64,000 bases of DNA from Nonomuraea roseoviolacea subsp. carminata (GCF_024172185.1 NZ_JAMZEC010000001.1:7663001-7727000), one strand, 5' to 3'; numbered from the stretch's first letter, positions 8,161 to 16,508 are shown. Notes: generated by a model not told the origin, from the sequence alone. Program-made: numbers and translations.

Positions 8161-9048
8161 ATGTCCGGCACCATCGCCGCCCCCGTCCCCGTCCGCGCGC
8201 TCGGCGGTCCCACTGCCCTGTTCGAGTACGGCGGCCTGCGCTTCCTGACCGACCCGACCTTCGACGCCCCCCGCCACTACCAGGTGCCCGGCGGCGGGCT
8301 GACGAAGACGGCCCCTCCCGCCGCCGCACCGGCCGACCTCGGCCGCATCGACGTGGTCCTGCTCTCGCACGACGAACACCCCGACAACCTCGACCTCTCC
8401 GGCCGCGCCCTGCTCGCCGACGTCCCGCTCACCCTCACCACGCCCGGCGGCGGGCGACGCCTGGGGGAGGGGGCCAGGGGCCTGGCCGACTGGGAGTCCG
8501 TCACCCTGGACCGTCCCGGAGGCGGCACGGTCACCGTCACGGGGGTGCCCGCCGTCCACGGGCCCGGCCCTCGGGAGGAGGTCGAGCAGATCACCGGCCA
8601 GGTCGTCGGATTCGTCCTGACGGGTGACGGTCTGCCCACGGTCTACGTCAGCGGCGACAACGCCTCGCTCGACGCGGTCAGGCAGATCGCCGGACGTTTC
8701 GGCCCGGTCGACACCGCGATCCTGTTCGCGGGGGCTCCGCGCTTCTCCGTCCTGTTCGACGGCGCGCTGATCGTCCTCGACAGCGCGCAGGCCGCCGAAG
8801 CGTGCACGATCCTCGGCGCGCGCCGCGTGATCCCCGTCCACTACGACGGCTGGGCGCACTTCACCGAGGGCCGGGACGACCTCGTCGCCGCCTTCGCCGC
8901 CGCCGGTCTGGCCGACCGCCTGGACCTGGCCGGTCACCCGGATCCGGCCGACCGCCTGGAGGCCGGCCACCCGGATCTGGCCGGTCATCAGGACGTGGCC
9001 GGTCATCAGGACGTGGCCGGTCGTCTGGACCTGGGCGACCGCGCGTGA
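8161..9048 (+). CDS. MBL-fold metallo-hydrolase
   Basis: A 295-residue cytosolic protein of the COG2220/UlaG-like branch of metallo-beta-lactamase-fold hydrolases. The metal motif is LLSHDEHPDNLD; VPAVHGPGP, VYVSGDN and the family-typical VIPVHYDGWAHF follow. The substrate is unknown. ATG at 8161 follows GAGG and directly abuts the repeat operator. The last 35 or so residues are low-complexity repeats (LAGHQD type) that do not belong to the fold. The stop overlaps the GTG of an MFS transporter (GTGA), so the two are translationally coupled. Confidence 0.88.
   Translation: MSGTIAAPVPVRALGGPTALFEYGGLRFLTDPTFDAPRHYQVPGGGLTKTAPPAAAPADLGRIDVVLLSHDEHPDNLDLSGRALLADVPLTLTTPGGGRRLGEGARGLADWESVTLDRPGGGTVTVTGVPAVHGPGPREEVEQITGQVVGFVLTGDGLPTVYVSGDNASLDAVRQIAGRFGPVDTAILFAGAPRFSVLFDGALIVLDSAQAAEACTILGARRVIPVHYDGWAHFTEGRDDLVAAFAAAGLADRLDLAGHPDPADRLEAGHPDLAGHQDVAGHQDVAGRLDLGDRA
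8977..9030. repeat. 18-bp tandem repeat at the 3' end of the metallo-hydrolase gene
   Basis: Three units of STGGCCGGTCRTCWGGAC (8977-8994, 8995-9012, 9013-9030) encode LAGHQD, VAGHQD and VAGRLD. More diverged copies precede them. They form a repetitive C-terminal tail. Confidence 0.85.
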
Positions 9049-10277
9049 GGAACGTCGTCCCCGCCCGGACCGCGGACCCGCCGCGCCTTCAGCCGCAGCG
9101 CCGCGTCCTGATCGTCCTGGTCGCCGCCCAGGTCCTCAGCGGGGCCGGGCTGGCGGCCGGCGTGACCGTCGGCGCCCTGCTCGCGCAGGACATGCTCGGC
9201 TCCACCAGCCTCGCGGGCCTGCTCGGCGCGCTGTCCACGGTCGGCTCAGCGCTGGCGGCCGTCGCCGTGGGGCGCATCTCCGACGCCCGCGGCCGGCGAC
9301 CCGGCCTCGCCGCCGGTTACCTGGCCGGCGCCGTCGGCAGCGCGGGCGTCATCGCCGCGGCTGTCGCGGGCGACCCCGTCCTGCTGTTCGCCGCGATGTT
9401 CGTCTACGGCGCGGGCACCGCCACCAACCTCCAGGCCCGCTACGCCGGAGCCGACCTGGCGGCCCCCGCGCACCGCGCCCGCGCCGTGTCCACCGTGCTG
9501 GTCGCCACCACGCTGGGCGGCGTGGCCGGCCCCAACCTCGCCGCCCCCACCGGCGACCTCGCCCTCACCCTCGGCGTCCCGTACCTGGCCGGGCCGTTCC
9601 TGCTCGCCGGCGCCGCCTACGCGACGGCCGCCCTGATCCTGGTCGTCTGGCTGCGCCCCGACCCGCTGCTCCTGTCCCGCGCCACCACGCCGCAGGCCGA
9701 ACCCGACCGGCCGCACCCGCAAGCACGCCGTTCCGGTGTGCCCGCCGGCACGCTGGTCATGGTCTTCGCCCAGCTCGTCATGGTCGCGATCATGACGATG
9801 ACCCCCGTGCACATGCACGGACACGGCCACGGCGCCGCCGCCTCCGGCCTCGTCATCGCCATCCACATCGGCGCGATGTACCTGCCCTCGCCCGTGACGG
9901 GCTGGCTCGTCGACCGGTACGGCCCCCGCCTGGCGGCCACCGCCTCGGCACTGGCCCTGCTCGCCGCCGGAGTCGTCGCCGCCACCGCCCCGGCCGAGTC
10001 CGTCGTCCTGTACGCCGTCGCGCTGGCCCTGCTGGGCCTGGGCTGGAACCTCGGCCTCGTCACCGGCACCGCGATCATCAACGAGTCCGTGTCGCCGGCC
10101 ACCCGCGCCCGAACCCAGGGCCTGGTGGACGTCGCCGTCGCCGTCGCCGGCGCGACCGGCGGCATGGCCTCGGGCCTGGTCGCAGCCACCGCCGGATACC
10201 CGATCCTGGCTCTGGGCGGCGGCGTCCTGGCGCTGGCCATCGTCCCAGCGGTGATCACGACGGCGCGGGGGCGGTGA
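9045..10277 (+). CDS. MFS transporter, drug/sugar efflux type
   Basis: A 410-residue major facilitator with about 12 membrane helices in two halves separated by a charged loop near residue 215. Motif A between helices 2 and 3 reads GRISDARGRRPGL, and a second copy in the other half is GWLVDRYGPRLAAT. A His/Met-rich segment (MTPVHMHGHGHG) lies in the second half, so metal interaction is possible but unproven. GTG at 9045 overlaps the stop of the metallo-hydrolase (GTGA). With that enzyme and the CGNR protein it looks like a ligand-induced detoxification or export unit. Confidence 0.9.
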   Translation: MRNVVPARTADPPRLQPQRRVLIVLVAAQVLSGAGLAAGVTVGALLAQDMLGSTSLAGLLGALSTVGSALAAVAVGRISDARGRRPGLAAGYLAGAVGSAGVIAAAVAGDPVLLFAAMFVYGAGTATNLQARYAGADLAAPAHRARAVSTVLVATTLGGVAGPNLAAPTGDLALTLGVPYLAGPFLLAGAAYATAALILVVWLRPDPLLLSRATTPQAEPDRPHPQARRSGVPAGTLVMVFAQLVMVAIMTMTPVHMHGHGHGAAASGLVIAIHIGAMYLPSPVTGWLVDRYGPRLAATASALALLAAGVVAATAPAESVVLYAVALALLGLGWNLGLVTGTAIINESVSPATRARTQGLVDVAVAVAGATGGMASGLVAATAGYPILALGGGVLALAIVPAVITTARGR

Positions 10278-10361
10278 CGGCCACCGCCCGATCGTCCCGC
10301 GGCGCGTCGGCCACGCTCCCGAAGGCGGCCTCATGCCCGCTCCTGGGGACGCGTGCGGGTG

Positions 10362-10411
10362 ACGACCGCCCGTATCCCTCCGAGGGAACGACCGCCCCGT
10401 ATCTCCCCGAG
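10362..10411. repeat. Pair of about 23-bp direct repeats upstream of the DUF5685 gene
   Basis: ACGACCGCCCGTAT plus CCCTCCGAG at 10362-10384 is repeated with small changes at 10388-10411. It lies 60-110 bp before a coding start and could be a regulator site or a neutral duplication. The rest of the 196-bp gap shows nothing else. Confidence 0.5.
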
Positions 10412-10473
10412 CCGGTTTCGCAGTACGATCCTCCGACCAATCGCATAGATCGTTCCAAGACCGGCGAGGTTGT

Positions 10474-11625
10474 GTGTTCGGAATCATCCGCCCCTGCGTC
10501 ACGCATGCCTGCGCGAGCGTGCGCGACGCGTGGCGCGCCCACCTGTGCGGCCTCTGCCTCACCTTGCGGGACGGGCAGGGCCAGGCCGCCCGGCTGGCCA
10601 CCAACTACGACACCTTGATCGTCTCGGTGCTCGCCGAGGCCCAGCTCCCGTCCGCCTCCCCGCACCGCACCGCGGGCCCGTGCGCGTTGCGCGGGTTCCG
10701 CCGGGCCGACGTCGTGGACCACCGGGCGCGCGGGGCGCGGCTGGCCGCCTCGGTGTCGCTCGTGCTGGCCGCCGGGCGGCTCCGCGACCACGCCGCCGAC
10801 GGCGACTCGGCCCCGGCGGCGGGCGTCGCGGGCCGCGTCCTGGCGACCCGCTGGGAGGCGGCCGGGGCGCGGCTCGGGGCGGAGGTGGGGTTCGACACCG
10901 CGACGCTGGCGACGGCGGCCGACCGGCAGGTCGCGCTGGAACGCCGCGCCGCCACGGCCCTGCTCGACCGGGGAGGGCGCGAGGCGGCCCCGGGCGGGGG
11001 AGTGGGCGCGAGGGGGGGTGCGGTCGGGTTGCTGGAGTTGACCCGGCCCACCGAGGAGGCGGTCGCGGCGGCGTTCGCGCACACGGCCGTCCTCGCCGGC
11101 CGTCCCGGGAACACCGCGGCGCTGGCCGAGATCGGCACGCTGTTCGGCCGCCTGGCCCACCTGCTCGACGCCGCCGAGGACCAGGAGGAGGACGCGGCGC
11201 GGGGCGCGTTCAACCCGCTCACCGCCACGGGCACCGGCCGCGACGAGGCGCGGCGGCTCTGCGACGACGCCGCGCACGGCATCGCGCTCGCCGTACGGGA
11301 CCTGGAGCTGGAGCAGCGGCACCTCGTGGAGGTGCTGCTCGGCACGGAGGTGCGGCGGGCGGTGGCCCGCTCCTTCGGCGGCGGGCACGAGAAGGCGTCC
11401 CGGCGGCGCCCGGCCTGGCCGCTGCGGACGGTGGCCGCCGCGGGCACCGTCGTCACGTGCGGGCTGTGGCGGCCGGAGTGGAGCGAGCTGAAGAACGCCG
11501 CCTGGGACGACCGCTGCTACCTGCGTGACGGCTGCGACGGTTGCGAGGGCTGCTGCGACTGCTGCCAGTGCTCATGCGACTGCTGTGACTGCTGTGAGGG
11601 GTGCGACTGCTCCTGCGGCAACTGA
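10474..11625 (+). CDS. DUF5685 family protein with a Cys-rich tail
   Basis: A 383-residue actinomycete protein of unknown function. The family N terminus is clear: MFGIIRPC, then AWRAHLCGLCLTLRD (a CxxC pair) and ARLATNYDTLIVSVLAEAQ. The middle is helical with many Ala/Arg residues. From about residue 348 the last 36 residues contain 16 cysteines in CC, CxC and CxxC spacings interrupted by Asp/Gly, resembling a metallothionein. There is no signal peptide or clear membrane span. GTG at 10474 follows GGCGAGG. Metal or redox binding by the tail is inference; it stops just before a bidirectional terminator. Confidence 0.85.
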   Translation: MFGIIRPCVTHACASVRDAWRAHLCGLCLTLRDGQGQAARLATNYDTLIVSVLAEAQLPSASPHRTAGPCALRGFRRADVVDHRARGARLAASVSLVLAAGRLRDHAADGDSAPAAGVAGRVLATRWEAAGARLGAEVGFDTATLATAADRQVALERRAATALLDRGGREAAPGGGVGARGGAVGLLELTRPTEEAVAAAFAHTAVLAGRPGNTAALAEIGTLFGRLAHLLDAAEDQEEDAARGAFNPLTATGTGRDEARRLCDDAAHGIALAVRDLELEQRHLVEVLLGTEVRRAVARSFGGGHEKASRRRPAWPLRTVAAAGTVVTCGLWRPEWSELKNAAWDDRCYLRDGCDGCEGCCDCCQCSCDCCDCCEGCDCSCGN

Positions 11626-11705
11626 ACGCCGCGAAAGGAGCCCGCGAAGAGCACGAAAGGGCGCCGCGAAAAGGACGCCCGGAAAGGCGCACGGGTACGG
11701 CGAAC

Positions 11706-11767
11706 GCCGGTCCCCGTCATCGGGAACCGGCGTCCAACAAGGTGCCCCCGGGCGGCTGCCCGGGGGC
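11706..11767. terminator. Bidirectional terminator between the DUF5685 gene and rbpA
   Basis: A near-perfect stem (CGCCGGTCCCCG with CGGGAACCGGCG) is followed by a perfect 10-bp stem GCCCCCGGGC/GCCCGGGGGC with a GGCT loop at 11744-11767. It lies between two convergent genes, so it can serve both. Confidence 0.75.
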
Positions 11768-11787
11768 CTCACACCGTGAAGACGAGT

Positions 11788-12132
11788 TCAGGCGCTCTTA
11801 CGACGCTGGGCGCGCAGGACGGCCAGCCTCTCGTTGAGCACCTCCTCCAGGTCCTCGATCGACCGCCGCTCCAGGAGCATGTCCCAGTGTGTCCGCGGCG
11901 GCTTGGTCTTCTTCGACTCGGGCTGCTCGCCGTCCACCCGCGTCGCGGTGGCGCCGCACATGCGGCACTCCCACGTCGCGGGGATCTCAGCCTCGGCGGC
12001 GAGCGGTACCTCGAAGAGATGCCCCTTCGGACAGGTGTAAGACACCTCCTGGCGTGGGGCCAGATCCGTGTTACGGTCGTTCTCGTAGCTGGTTGCCCCG
12101 AGCCGGGTGCCACGAAGTGCTCGCTCGCCCAT
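11788..12132 (-). CDS. rbpA: RNA polymerase-binding protein RbpA
   Basis: A 114-residue essential-type activator that binds RNA polymerase and the principal sigma factor and stabilises open complexes in actinobacteria. Zinc ligands are Cys34 and His38 (CPKGH) and Cys56/Cys59 (WECRMC). The basic linker and C-terminal sigma-interaction helix (WDMLLERRSIEDLEEVLNER) are intact. ATG at 12132 has AGGAGG eight bases upstream. A sequence matching a SigR promoter lies 60-85 bp upstream, and rbpA of S. coelicolor is a known SigR target, so induction by thiol-oxidative stress is likely here too. Confidence 0.96.
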   Translation of the reverse strand: MGERALRGTRLGATSYENDRNTDLAPRQEVSYTCPKGHLFEVPLAAEAEIPATWECRMCGATATRVDGEQPESKKTKPPRTHWDMLLERRSIEDLEEVLNERLAVLRAQRRKSA

Positions 12133-12190
12133 GTCTGAATGCCTCCTACAGGGCCCCCATTGCGCGGGGGGTCTGTCTCCCACGGTGTCT

Positions 12191-12217
12191 AACGCTTGAT
12201 ACCGTGATGGGATTCCC
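12191..12217 (-). promoter_or_regulatory. SigR-type promoter of rbpA
   Basis: On the minus strand GGGAAT (12217-12212) is followed by exactly 18 bases and GTT (12193-12191). This fits the GGAAT-N18-GTT consensus of SigR, the thiol-stress ECF sigma factor. The predicted start is about 50 nt upstream of the rbpA ATG. A CACGGT/ACCGTG dyad overlaps it (12181-12206). Confidence 0.75.
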
Positions 12218-12361
12218 ACCCGTGGCGTGATCCAACCGCGCGGGCGCTCAGGAGTTACCTCCAGAGGCGCGACGGCCCCCGTGAGAGCGGGGTTCGCGCA
12301 TGTGGGAGCTGCCCGCATCCGGCAGAGGGCCGACGATGTTCAGGCGCGGGCGACCCACCCC

Positions 12362-12973
12362 TCAACGCGCGGCCACGCGCCGGCCCGAGCGCCACACCTC
12401 GGCCGCCAGCCACAGACCCCCGGCGGCGATGAGTGCGCCGTGCGCGACCCGCAGCGGGTACGGGCCGAAGAACTGCGGGATGAACAGCGCGAACCCGAGC
12501 GCGAGGGGCGCCGCGCTCCACGCGGCCATGACCCCCGAGCGCCGCACCGCGACGGCCGCCATCACGGTCCCGACGCCGAGCAGCGCCAGCCCGGCGGCGA
12601 ACATGGTCATCGGCACGGGATGGAACCGGAACTCGCCGGCCAGCTCCATGAGCGCGGGCGCGCCGTCGCGCAGCGACCTGCGCGCGATCACGTGCAGCCC
12701 GAAGTCCTCGGCGCCGTAGTAGGGGAGAGCCAGGCCGGCGCCCACCCAGGTCACGGCCACGGCCCGCAGGGACAGCCGGTCGCCCAGCAGCTCGCGCAGC
12801 CCGAGCAGGCCGAGGCCCAGCAGCACGAACCCCAGCATGGCGGCCAGATGCCCGGTCACCCAGGCGGGCGCGGCCATGGCGGCGGCGTCGTCGCCCGCGG
12901 GCCGGACCGCCGGGTAGAGGAGGAACAGCAGACCGGCGGACGCCAGCGCCGACGCGGTGAGACGAGGACTCAT
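12362..12973 (-). CDS. Multi-span membrane protein of unknown function
   Basis: A 203-residue protein with about six hydrophobic segments (for example TASALASAGLLFLLYPAV, HLAAMLGFVLLGLGLLGL, TMFAAGLALLGVGTVMAAVA, LALGFALFIPQFF) and short charged loops. It resembles the small actinomycete membrane proteins often placed next to TetR or HxlR regulators, but I cannot name a family. ATG at 12973 is chosen because GGGAG lies five bases before it. Two copies of AGAGCANTGCTCT lie 34-83 bp upstream and should control it. Confidence 0.75.
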   Translation of the reverse strand: MSPRLTASALASAGLLFLLYPAVRPAGDDAAAMAAPAWVTGHLAAMLGFVLLGLGLLGLRELLGDRLSLRAVAVTWVGAGLALPYYGAEDFGLHVIARRSLRDGAPALMELAGEFRFHPVPMTMFAAGLALLGVGTVMAAVAVRRSGVMAAWSAAPLALGFALFIPQFFGPYPLRVAHGALIAAGGLWLAAEVWRSGRRVAAR

Positions 12974-13006
12974 GACCACTCCCAGGTGAAACCATCGCTC
13001 TTTGAT

Positions 13007-13055
13007 GAGAGCAATGCTCTCGCCTGGGAGCGGCGTTCGTCAAGAGCAGTGCTCT
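13007..13055. promoter_or_regulatory. Two palindromic operators AGAGCANTGCTCT
   Basis: GAGAGCAATGCTCTC (13007-13021) and AGAGCAGTGCTCT (13043-13055) are perfect palindromes around one central base, 35 bp apart centre to centre. They lie just upstream of the membrane-protein gene on its promoter side. The cognate regulator, probably TetR-like by symmetry, is not obvious in the window. Confidence 0.65.
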
Positions 13056-13088
13056 CTTTTCAGTGCTCCGGTCTTCTGGTGGGCGGTG

Positions 13089-13589
13089 TCAGGGGCGGTT
13101 CAGCAGGGGGACGAGCGTGCGGTCTCCGAGGCGGGTCATGGCCGCCAGCGGCTGGGTGGCCGCCGCCATCAGCACCGCCAGTCCCGGCTTGCCCCCGGCC
13201 CGCGCCAGCCGGGGCCCCAGGGCCGCCATGAGAGCCGTGAGGCCCGGCAGCGGCCGGATCCACAGCGTGATGTCCTCGATCAGCCCGTGCTCGTCCAGTC
13301 GCAGCAGCGCCGACTCCTCCAGGCGCTGCGAGCCCAGCCGGGCGTCGGCCGCGACCATGCGGGTCCGCTCGTCGCCGACGTCGGTGTGGTAGCGCAGGTC
13401 CGAAAGCGCGCCGAGGGCCGCGGCGAACAGGTCGCGCACCCGGGCGTGCCCCTCGAAGGGTGCCGAGCCGGTGAGCGGGGAGTGGAAGGAGACCCGGGGC
13501 GACAGCGTCGCCATCACCGCGTCGACGTTCTTGGCCTCGCCCGCCTCGCGGTAGGCCCTCACTGGTGAGTCCTGAATGTGAACTGACAT
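13089..13589 (-). CDS. NTF2-like (SnoaL-type) protein
   Basis: A 166-residue protein. The first 110 residues fit the NTF2/SnoaL cone fold (PVRAYREAGEAKNVDAVMATL, VSFHSPLTGSAPFEGHARVRDLFAA, ITLWIRPLPGL). The remaining helical tail is unassigned. Members bind or isomerise small molecules; the substrate is unknown. The ATG at 13589 lies inside a 20-bp palindrome shared with the divergent HxlR regulator, so that regulator very probably represses it. Confidence 0.8.
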   Translation of the reverse strand: MSVHIQDSPVRAYREAGEAKNVDAVMATLSPRVSFHSPLTGSAPFEGHARVRDLFAAALGALSDLRYHTDVGDERTRMVAADARLGSQRLEESALLRLDEHGLIEDITLWIRPLPGLTALMAALGPRLARAGGKPGLAVLMAAATQPLAAMTRLGDRTLVPLLNRP

Positions 13590-13597
13590 AAGTTCAC
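13578..13597. promoter_or_regulatory. HxlR operator over the NTF2-like start codon
   Basis: GTGAACT-GACATA-AGTTCAC is a 7-6-7 palindrome in the 33-bp gap between divergent genes. It covers the start codon of the minus-strand gene and lies about 25 bp before the HxlR start. For hxlR, TAAGCT at 13611-13616 could be a -10 element for a leaderless mRNA. Confidence 0.65.
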
Positions 13598-13622
13598 TTT
13601 ATCAACCCACTAAGCTGGTGCC

Positions 13623-14192
13623 GTGAACAGGTTCGGTGAGATGCACTGCTCCATCGCCCAGGCCGTCGGCGTGCTCGGCGAGCCGTGGACGCCGCTGATC
13701 CTGCGCGACCTCTTCCTCGGGCTGAGCAGGTTCGACGAACTGGCCGAGGACCTCGGCATCTCGCGCAACCTGCTGACCCGGCGGCTGGAACATCTGGTGG
13801 CGGCGGGCGTGGTCGAGCGCCGGCCGTACCAGGAACGGCCGGTCCGCTACGCGTACGAGCTGACCCAGGCGGGCCGCGACGTCGTGCCCGCGCTGTTCAC
13901 GCTGATGGCCTGGGGCGACCGCTGGGCCACGCCGCCCGGCGGGCCGCCCGCGCTGCTCGTCCACTCCTGCGGCGAGCGGTTCACCCCCGTCGTGACCTGC
14001 CCCCACTGCGGCGGCGAGGCGAACGCCGACACGGTCACCCCCGTCGCCGGGCCCGGCGCGGCCCAGGGGCCCGGCACGATGGTTCTCGCCGCCCCGCTGG
14101 CCGGCGCGGGCGGCGGCCGGGAGTCAGATCCGGTGGGGCACCTCGTTGCCCGCGTCCCGGATGGCCTTGGGCAGGTTGACCAGGGCCAGTAG
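13623..14192 (+). CDS. HxlR family transcriptional regulator
   Basis: A 189-residue winged-helix regulator. The family core is CSIAQAVGVLGEPWTPLILRD, FDELAEDLGISRNLLTRRL and the wing PYQERPVRYAYELTQAGRD. An extension follows with Cys residues CGERFTPVVTCPHCGG, seen in the longer HxlR proteins and possibly binding zinc or sensing redox. The GTG start is probably leaderless. The last 23 codons overlap the 3' end of the convergent MFS gene by 69 bp and encode low-complexity sequence. Likely targets are itself and the divergent NTF2-like gene. Confidence 0.9.
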   Translation: MNRFGEMHCSIAQAVGVLGEPWTPLILRDLFLGLSRFDELAEDLGISRNLLTRRLEHLVAAGVVERRPYQERPVRYAYELTQAGRDVVPALFTLMAWGDRWATPPGGPPALLVHSCGERFTPVVTCPHCGGEANADTVTPVAGPGAAQGPGTMVLAAPLAGAGGGRESDPVGHLVARVPDGLGQVDQGQ

Positions 14193-15569
14193 CACGAAGC
14201 CCACCACGAAGAAGACGATCATGGAGACCATGGCCATCCGGTAGCTGTTGGTGAGCTGCAGCGCGATCGTCACCGTCAGCGCGCCGATGAACGCCGAGCC
14301 CTTGTCGCTGATCTGCAGCAGGCTGAAGTACTCCGCCTCCCGCCCCTTCGGGATCACCTGGGAGAACAGCGAGCGCGACAGCGCCTGGGTGCCGCCGAGC
14401 ACGATCGCGATGGCCAGCGCCATGAGGTAGAACTGCGTCGCCTGCCCCTCCTGGACGTACAGCGCGGCGACGACGATGACCGTCCAGACCACCAGGCTGG
14501 CCAGCACGGTCCGCTTGGTGCCGTACCGGCGGGCCAGCAGGCCCAGCAGCAGCGCGCCGAAGAACGCCACGAACTGCACCATGAGGATCGCGCTGATCTG
14601 CACGGTCTTGCTCAGCTTCAGCGCCTCGGAGGCGAAGGCCGCGCTGTTGCCGATGACGGTCTGGATGCCGTCGTTGTAGACGAGGTAGGCCACCAGGAAC
14701 AGCAGGGTCAGCGGGTAGCGCCGCAGCTCGGCCAGCGTGCGGCCGAGCTGGCGGAAGCTGCCCGCCACCGAGCGCAGCGCCGTGCCCTCGTGGACGGGCA
14801 CCGGCCGGTTGCGCAGCCGCAGCAGCGGCACGATCGTGAACGTCGCCCACCACAGCCCGGCCGACATCATGCTGATCCGCACCGACATGCCCTCGCTGAG
14901 GCCCAGGCTCTCGTGCCGGAGGTAGAGCACCAGATTGAGGGCCAGCAGCAGGCCGCCGCCGAGGTAGCCGATCGCCCAGCCGCGCGAGGACACCGCGTCG
15001 CGCTCGTCGGGCGTGGAGATCTGCGGCAGGAACGAGTCGTACACGACGACCGACGAGCCGTAGGCCAGGTTGGCGACGACGAACAGCGCGCCGCCGAGCA
15101 GGTAGCGGTCGCCCTCGACGAAGTACAGGCCCATGGTGGCCAGCGCGCCGACGTAGGCGAACGCGCCGAGCAGCTCGCGCTTGCGGCCGGTGTGGTCGGC
15201 CAGCGCGCCCACGATCGGCAGGAAGACGATCTGCAGGAACACCGCGACGGTCAGCGTCAGCCCGAAGAACGCCGCGGGCCGCACGTCGGCGCCCAGCACG
15301 TCCACGTACCCGAGCCCGGGGTGCGCGGCGGCCAGCTTGTCGAAGTCGCGCGCGCACGTCTCGGCGGCGACCGCAGGGAAGTCCTTCGCGCAGGCCGCGG
15401 TGCGCGCCACGGGGATCAGGTACGGGCCGAGGAACACCGAGATGATCGTGGTGTAGAACGCGGAGTTGGCCCAGTCGTAGACGTACCAGCCGCGCTGCTC
15501 GCGCCGGCGCGCGGCCGGCGAGTCGGCGGTGGGGTCGTCGGGAACCGCGGGGGGTGCGGGTACGGGCAT
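14124..15569 (-). CDS. UMF1 family MFS transporter
   Basis: A 481-residue membrane protein with about 12 helices. The UMF1/Atg22-like signature near the N terminus is GWYVYDWANSAFYTT, followed by FLGPYLIPVA. Between helices the MFS loop GALADHTGRKRELLG is present, and VVVYDSFLPQI and SRGWAIGYLGGGLLL are typical of the family. The substrate is unknown in bacteria; in fungi Atg22 exports vacuolar amino acids. The ATG at 15569 opens a Pro-rich cytosolic tail. Its 3' end overlaps the hxlR 3' end. A GDPD gene lies downstream of its start, transcribed toward it. Confidence 0.9.
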   Translation of the reverse strand: MPVPAPPAVPDDPTADSPAARRREQRGWYVYDWANSAFYTTIISVFLGPYLIPVARTAACAKDFPAVAAETCARDFDKLAAAHPGLGYVDVLGADVRPAAFFGLTLTVAVFLQIVFLPIVGALADHTGRKRELLGAFAYVGALATMGLYFVEGDRYLLGGALFVVANLAYGSSVVVYDSFLPQISTPDERDAVSSRGWAIGYLGGGLLLALNLVLYLRHESLGLSEGMSVRISMMSAGLWWATFTIVPLLRLRNRPVPVHEGTALRSVAGSFRQLGRTLAELRRYPLTLLFLVAYLVYNDGIQTVIGNSAAFASEALKLSKTVQISAILMVQFVAFFGALLLGLLARRYGTKRTVLASLVVWTVIVVAALYVQEGQATQFYLMALAIAIVLGGTQALSRSLFSQVIPKGREAEYFSLLQISDKGSAFIGALTVTIALQLTNSYRMAMVSMIVFFVVGFVLLALVNLPKAIRDAGNEVPHRI

Positions 15570-15632
15570 GGTGTCGAGTCGCTCCTAGGACGCTGTCCGG
15601 GCTGCTGTGCGCGCTGCTGTACGGGGCACTGC

Positions 15633-16433
15633 TCAGGCCGCCATGCGGCCGGGATGCCACTGGCCGCGGCGGTCGAGCACGTCGCGCAGGCCGGTGATGT
15701 CGTCCGTCATGATGCCGTCGACCCCGAGGTCGAGCAGCCCGTCCATGCGGGCCCGGTCGTTGACCGTCCACACGTGCACCTGCATGCCGATGGCGTGCGC
15801 CGTGCGCACCAGGCGGCTCGTGGTGACGCGCAGCCCGCGAAAGCCCATCGGCACCTGCGCGCAGGGCACGCCCGCCCGCGACAGGCGGGCCAGCAGGCGG
15901 CCGTAGCCGGAGGTCGAGGCGGCGGCGCGCAGCGCGGCCACGCCGCGCGGGCCGAGCGCCGAGCAGACCTCGCGGCCGAGCGCGGCCCGGGCCATCAGCA
16001 GCCGCTCGTCGGAGAACGACGTCAGGCAGATCCGCTCGTAGGAGTTGGTGCGCCGGATCGCGTCGGCCAGCGGCGCGATGGCGCCAGCCTCCTTCACGTC
16101 GATGTTGAAGCGCGCCTCCGGCCAGGTGCCGAGCAGGTCCTCCAGCAGCGGGATCTCGTGCTCCCCGCCGATCCTGGCGCGGGCGGCCTCGCGGTACGGC
16201 AGCTCCGACAGGCGCCCGCGCCGGTCGGTCACCCGGTCGAGCGTCGGGTCGTGGAAGGCCAGCAGCACGCCGTCGGCCGTGGCCCGCGCGTCGGTCTCCA
16301 GATAGGTGTAGCCCAGCCGGACCGCCCGCTCGAAGGCCGCGGCGGAGTTCTCCGCGCCCTCGGCCGCGCCCCCGCGATGGGCGAAGGCGAGCGGGCCCGG
16401 ATGGTCGAGAAAGGCGAAGCGACGGCTGAGCAC
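15633..16433 (-). CDS. Glycerophosphodiester phosphodiesterase
   Basis: A 266-residue TIM-barrel enzyme that hydrolyses glycerophosphodiesters to glycerol 3-phosphate and an alcohol. Catalytic and metal residues are visible: AHRGGAAEGAENSAAAF (His-Arg), LETDARATADGVLLAFHDPTLDR (Glu/Asp and His) and FNIDVKEAG. The C terminus keeps VHVWTVND and DGIMTDD. There is no signal peptide, so the enzyme is cytosolic, unlike secreted GlpQ forms. The GTG at 16433 gives the family-typical N terminus. The 63-bp gap to the UMF1 gene makes co-transcription likely. Confidence 0.92.
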   Translation of the reverse strand: MLSRRFAFLDHPGPLAFAHRGGAAEGAENSAAAFERAVRLGYTYLETDARATADGVLLAFHDPTLDRVTDRRGRLSELPYREAARARIGGEHEIPLLEDLLGTWPEARFNIDVKEAGAIAPLADAIRRTNSYERICLTSFSDERLLMARAALGREVCSALGPRGVAALRAAASTSGYGRLLARLSRAGVPCAQVPMGFRGLRVTTSRLVRTAHAIGMQVHVWTVNDRARMDGLLDLGVDGIMTDDITGLRDVLDRRGQWHPGRMAA

Positions 16434-16508
16434 GTCCTGAAGTATGCCTTCCGTGGATGCGGATGTGGATGCGAGCGACGGTTACGAATCAGCGAGCATC
16501 CCCCAAAA

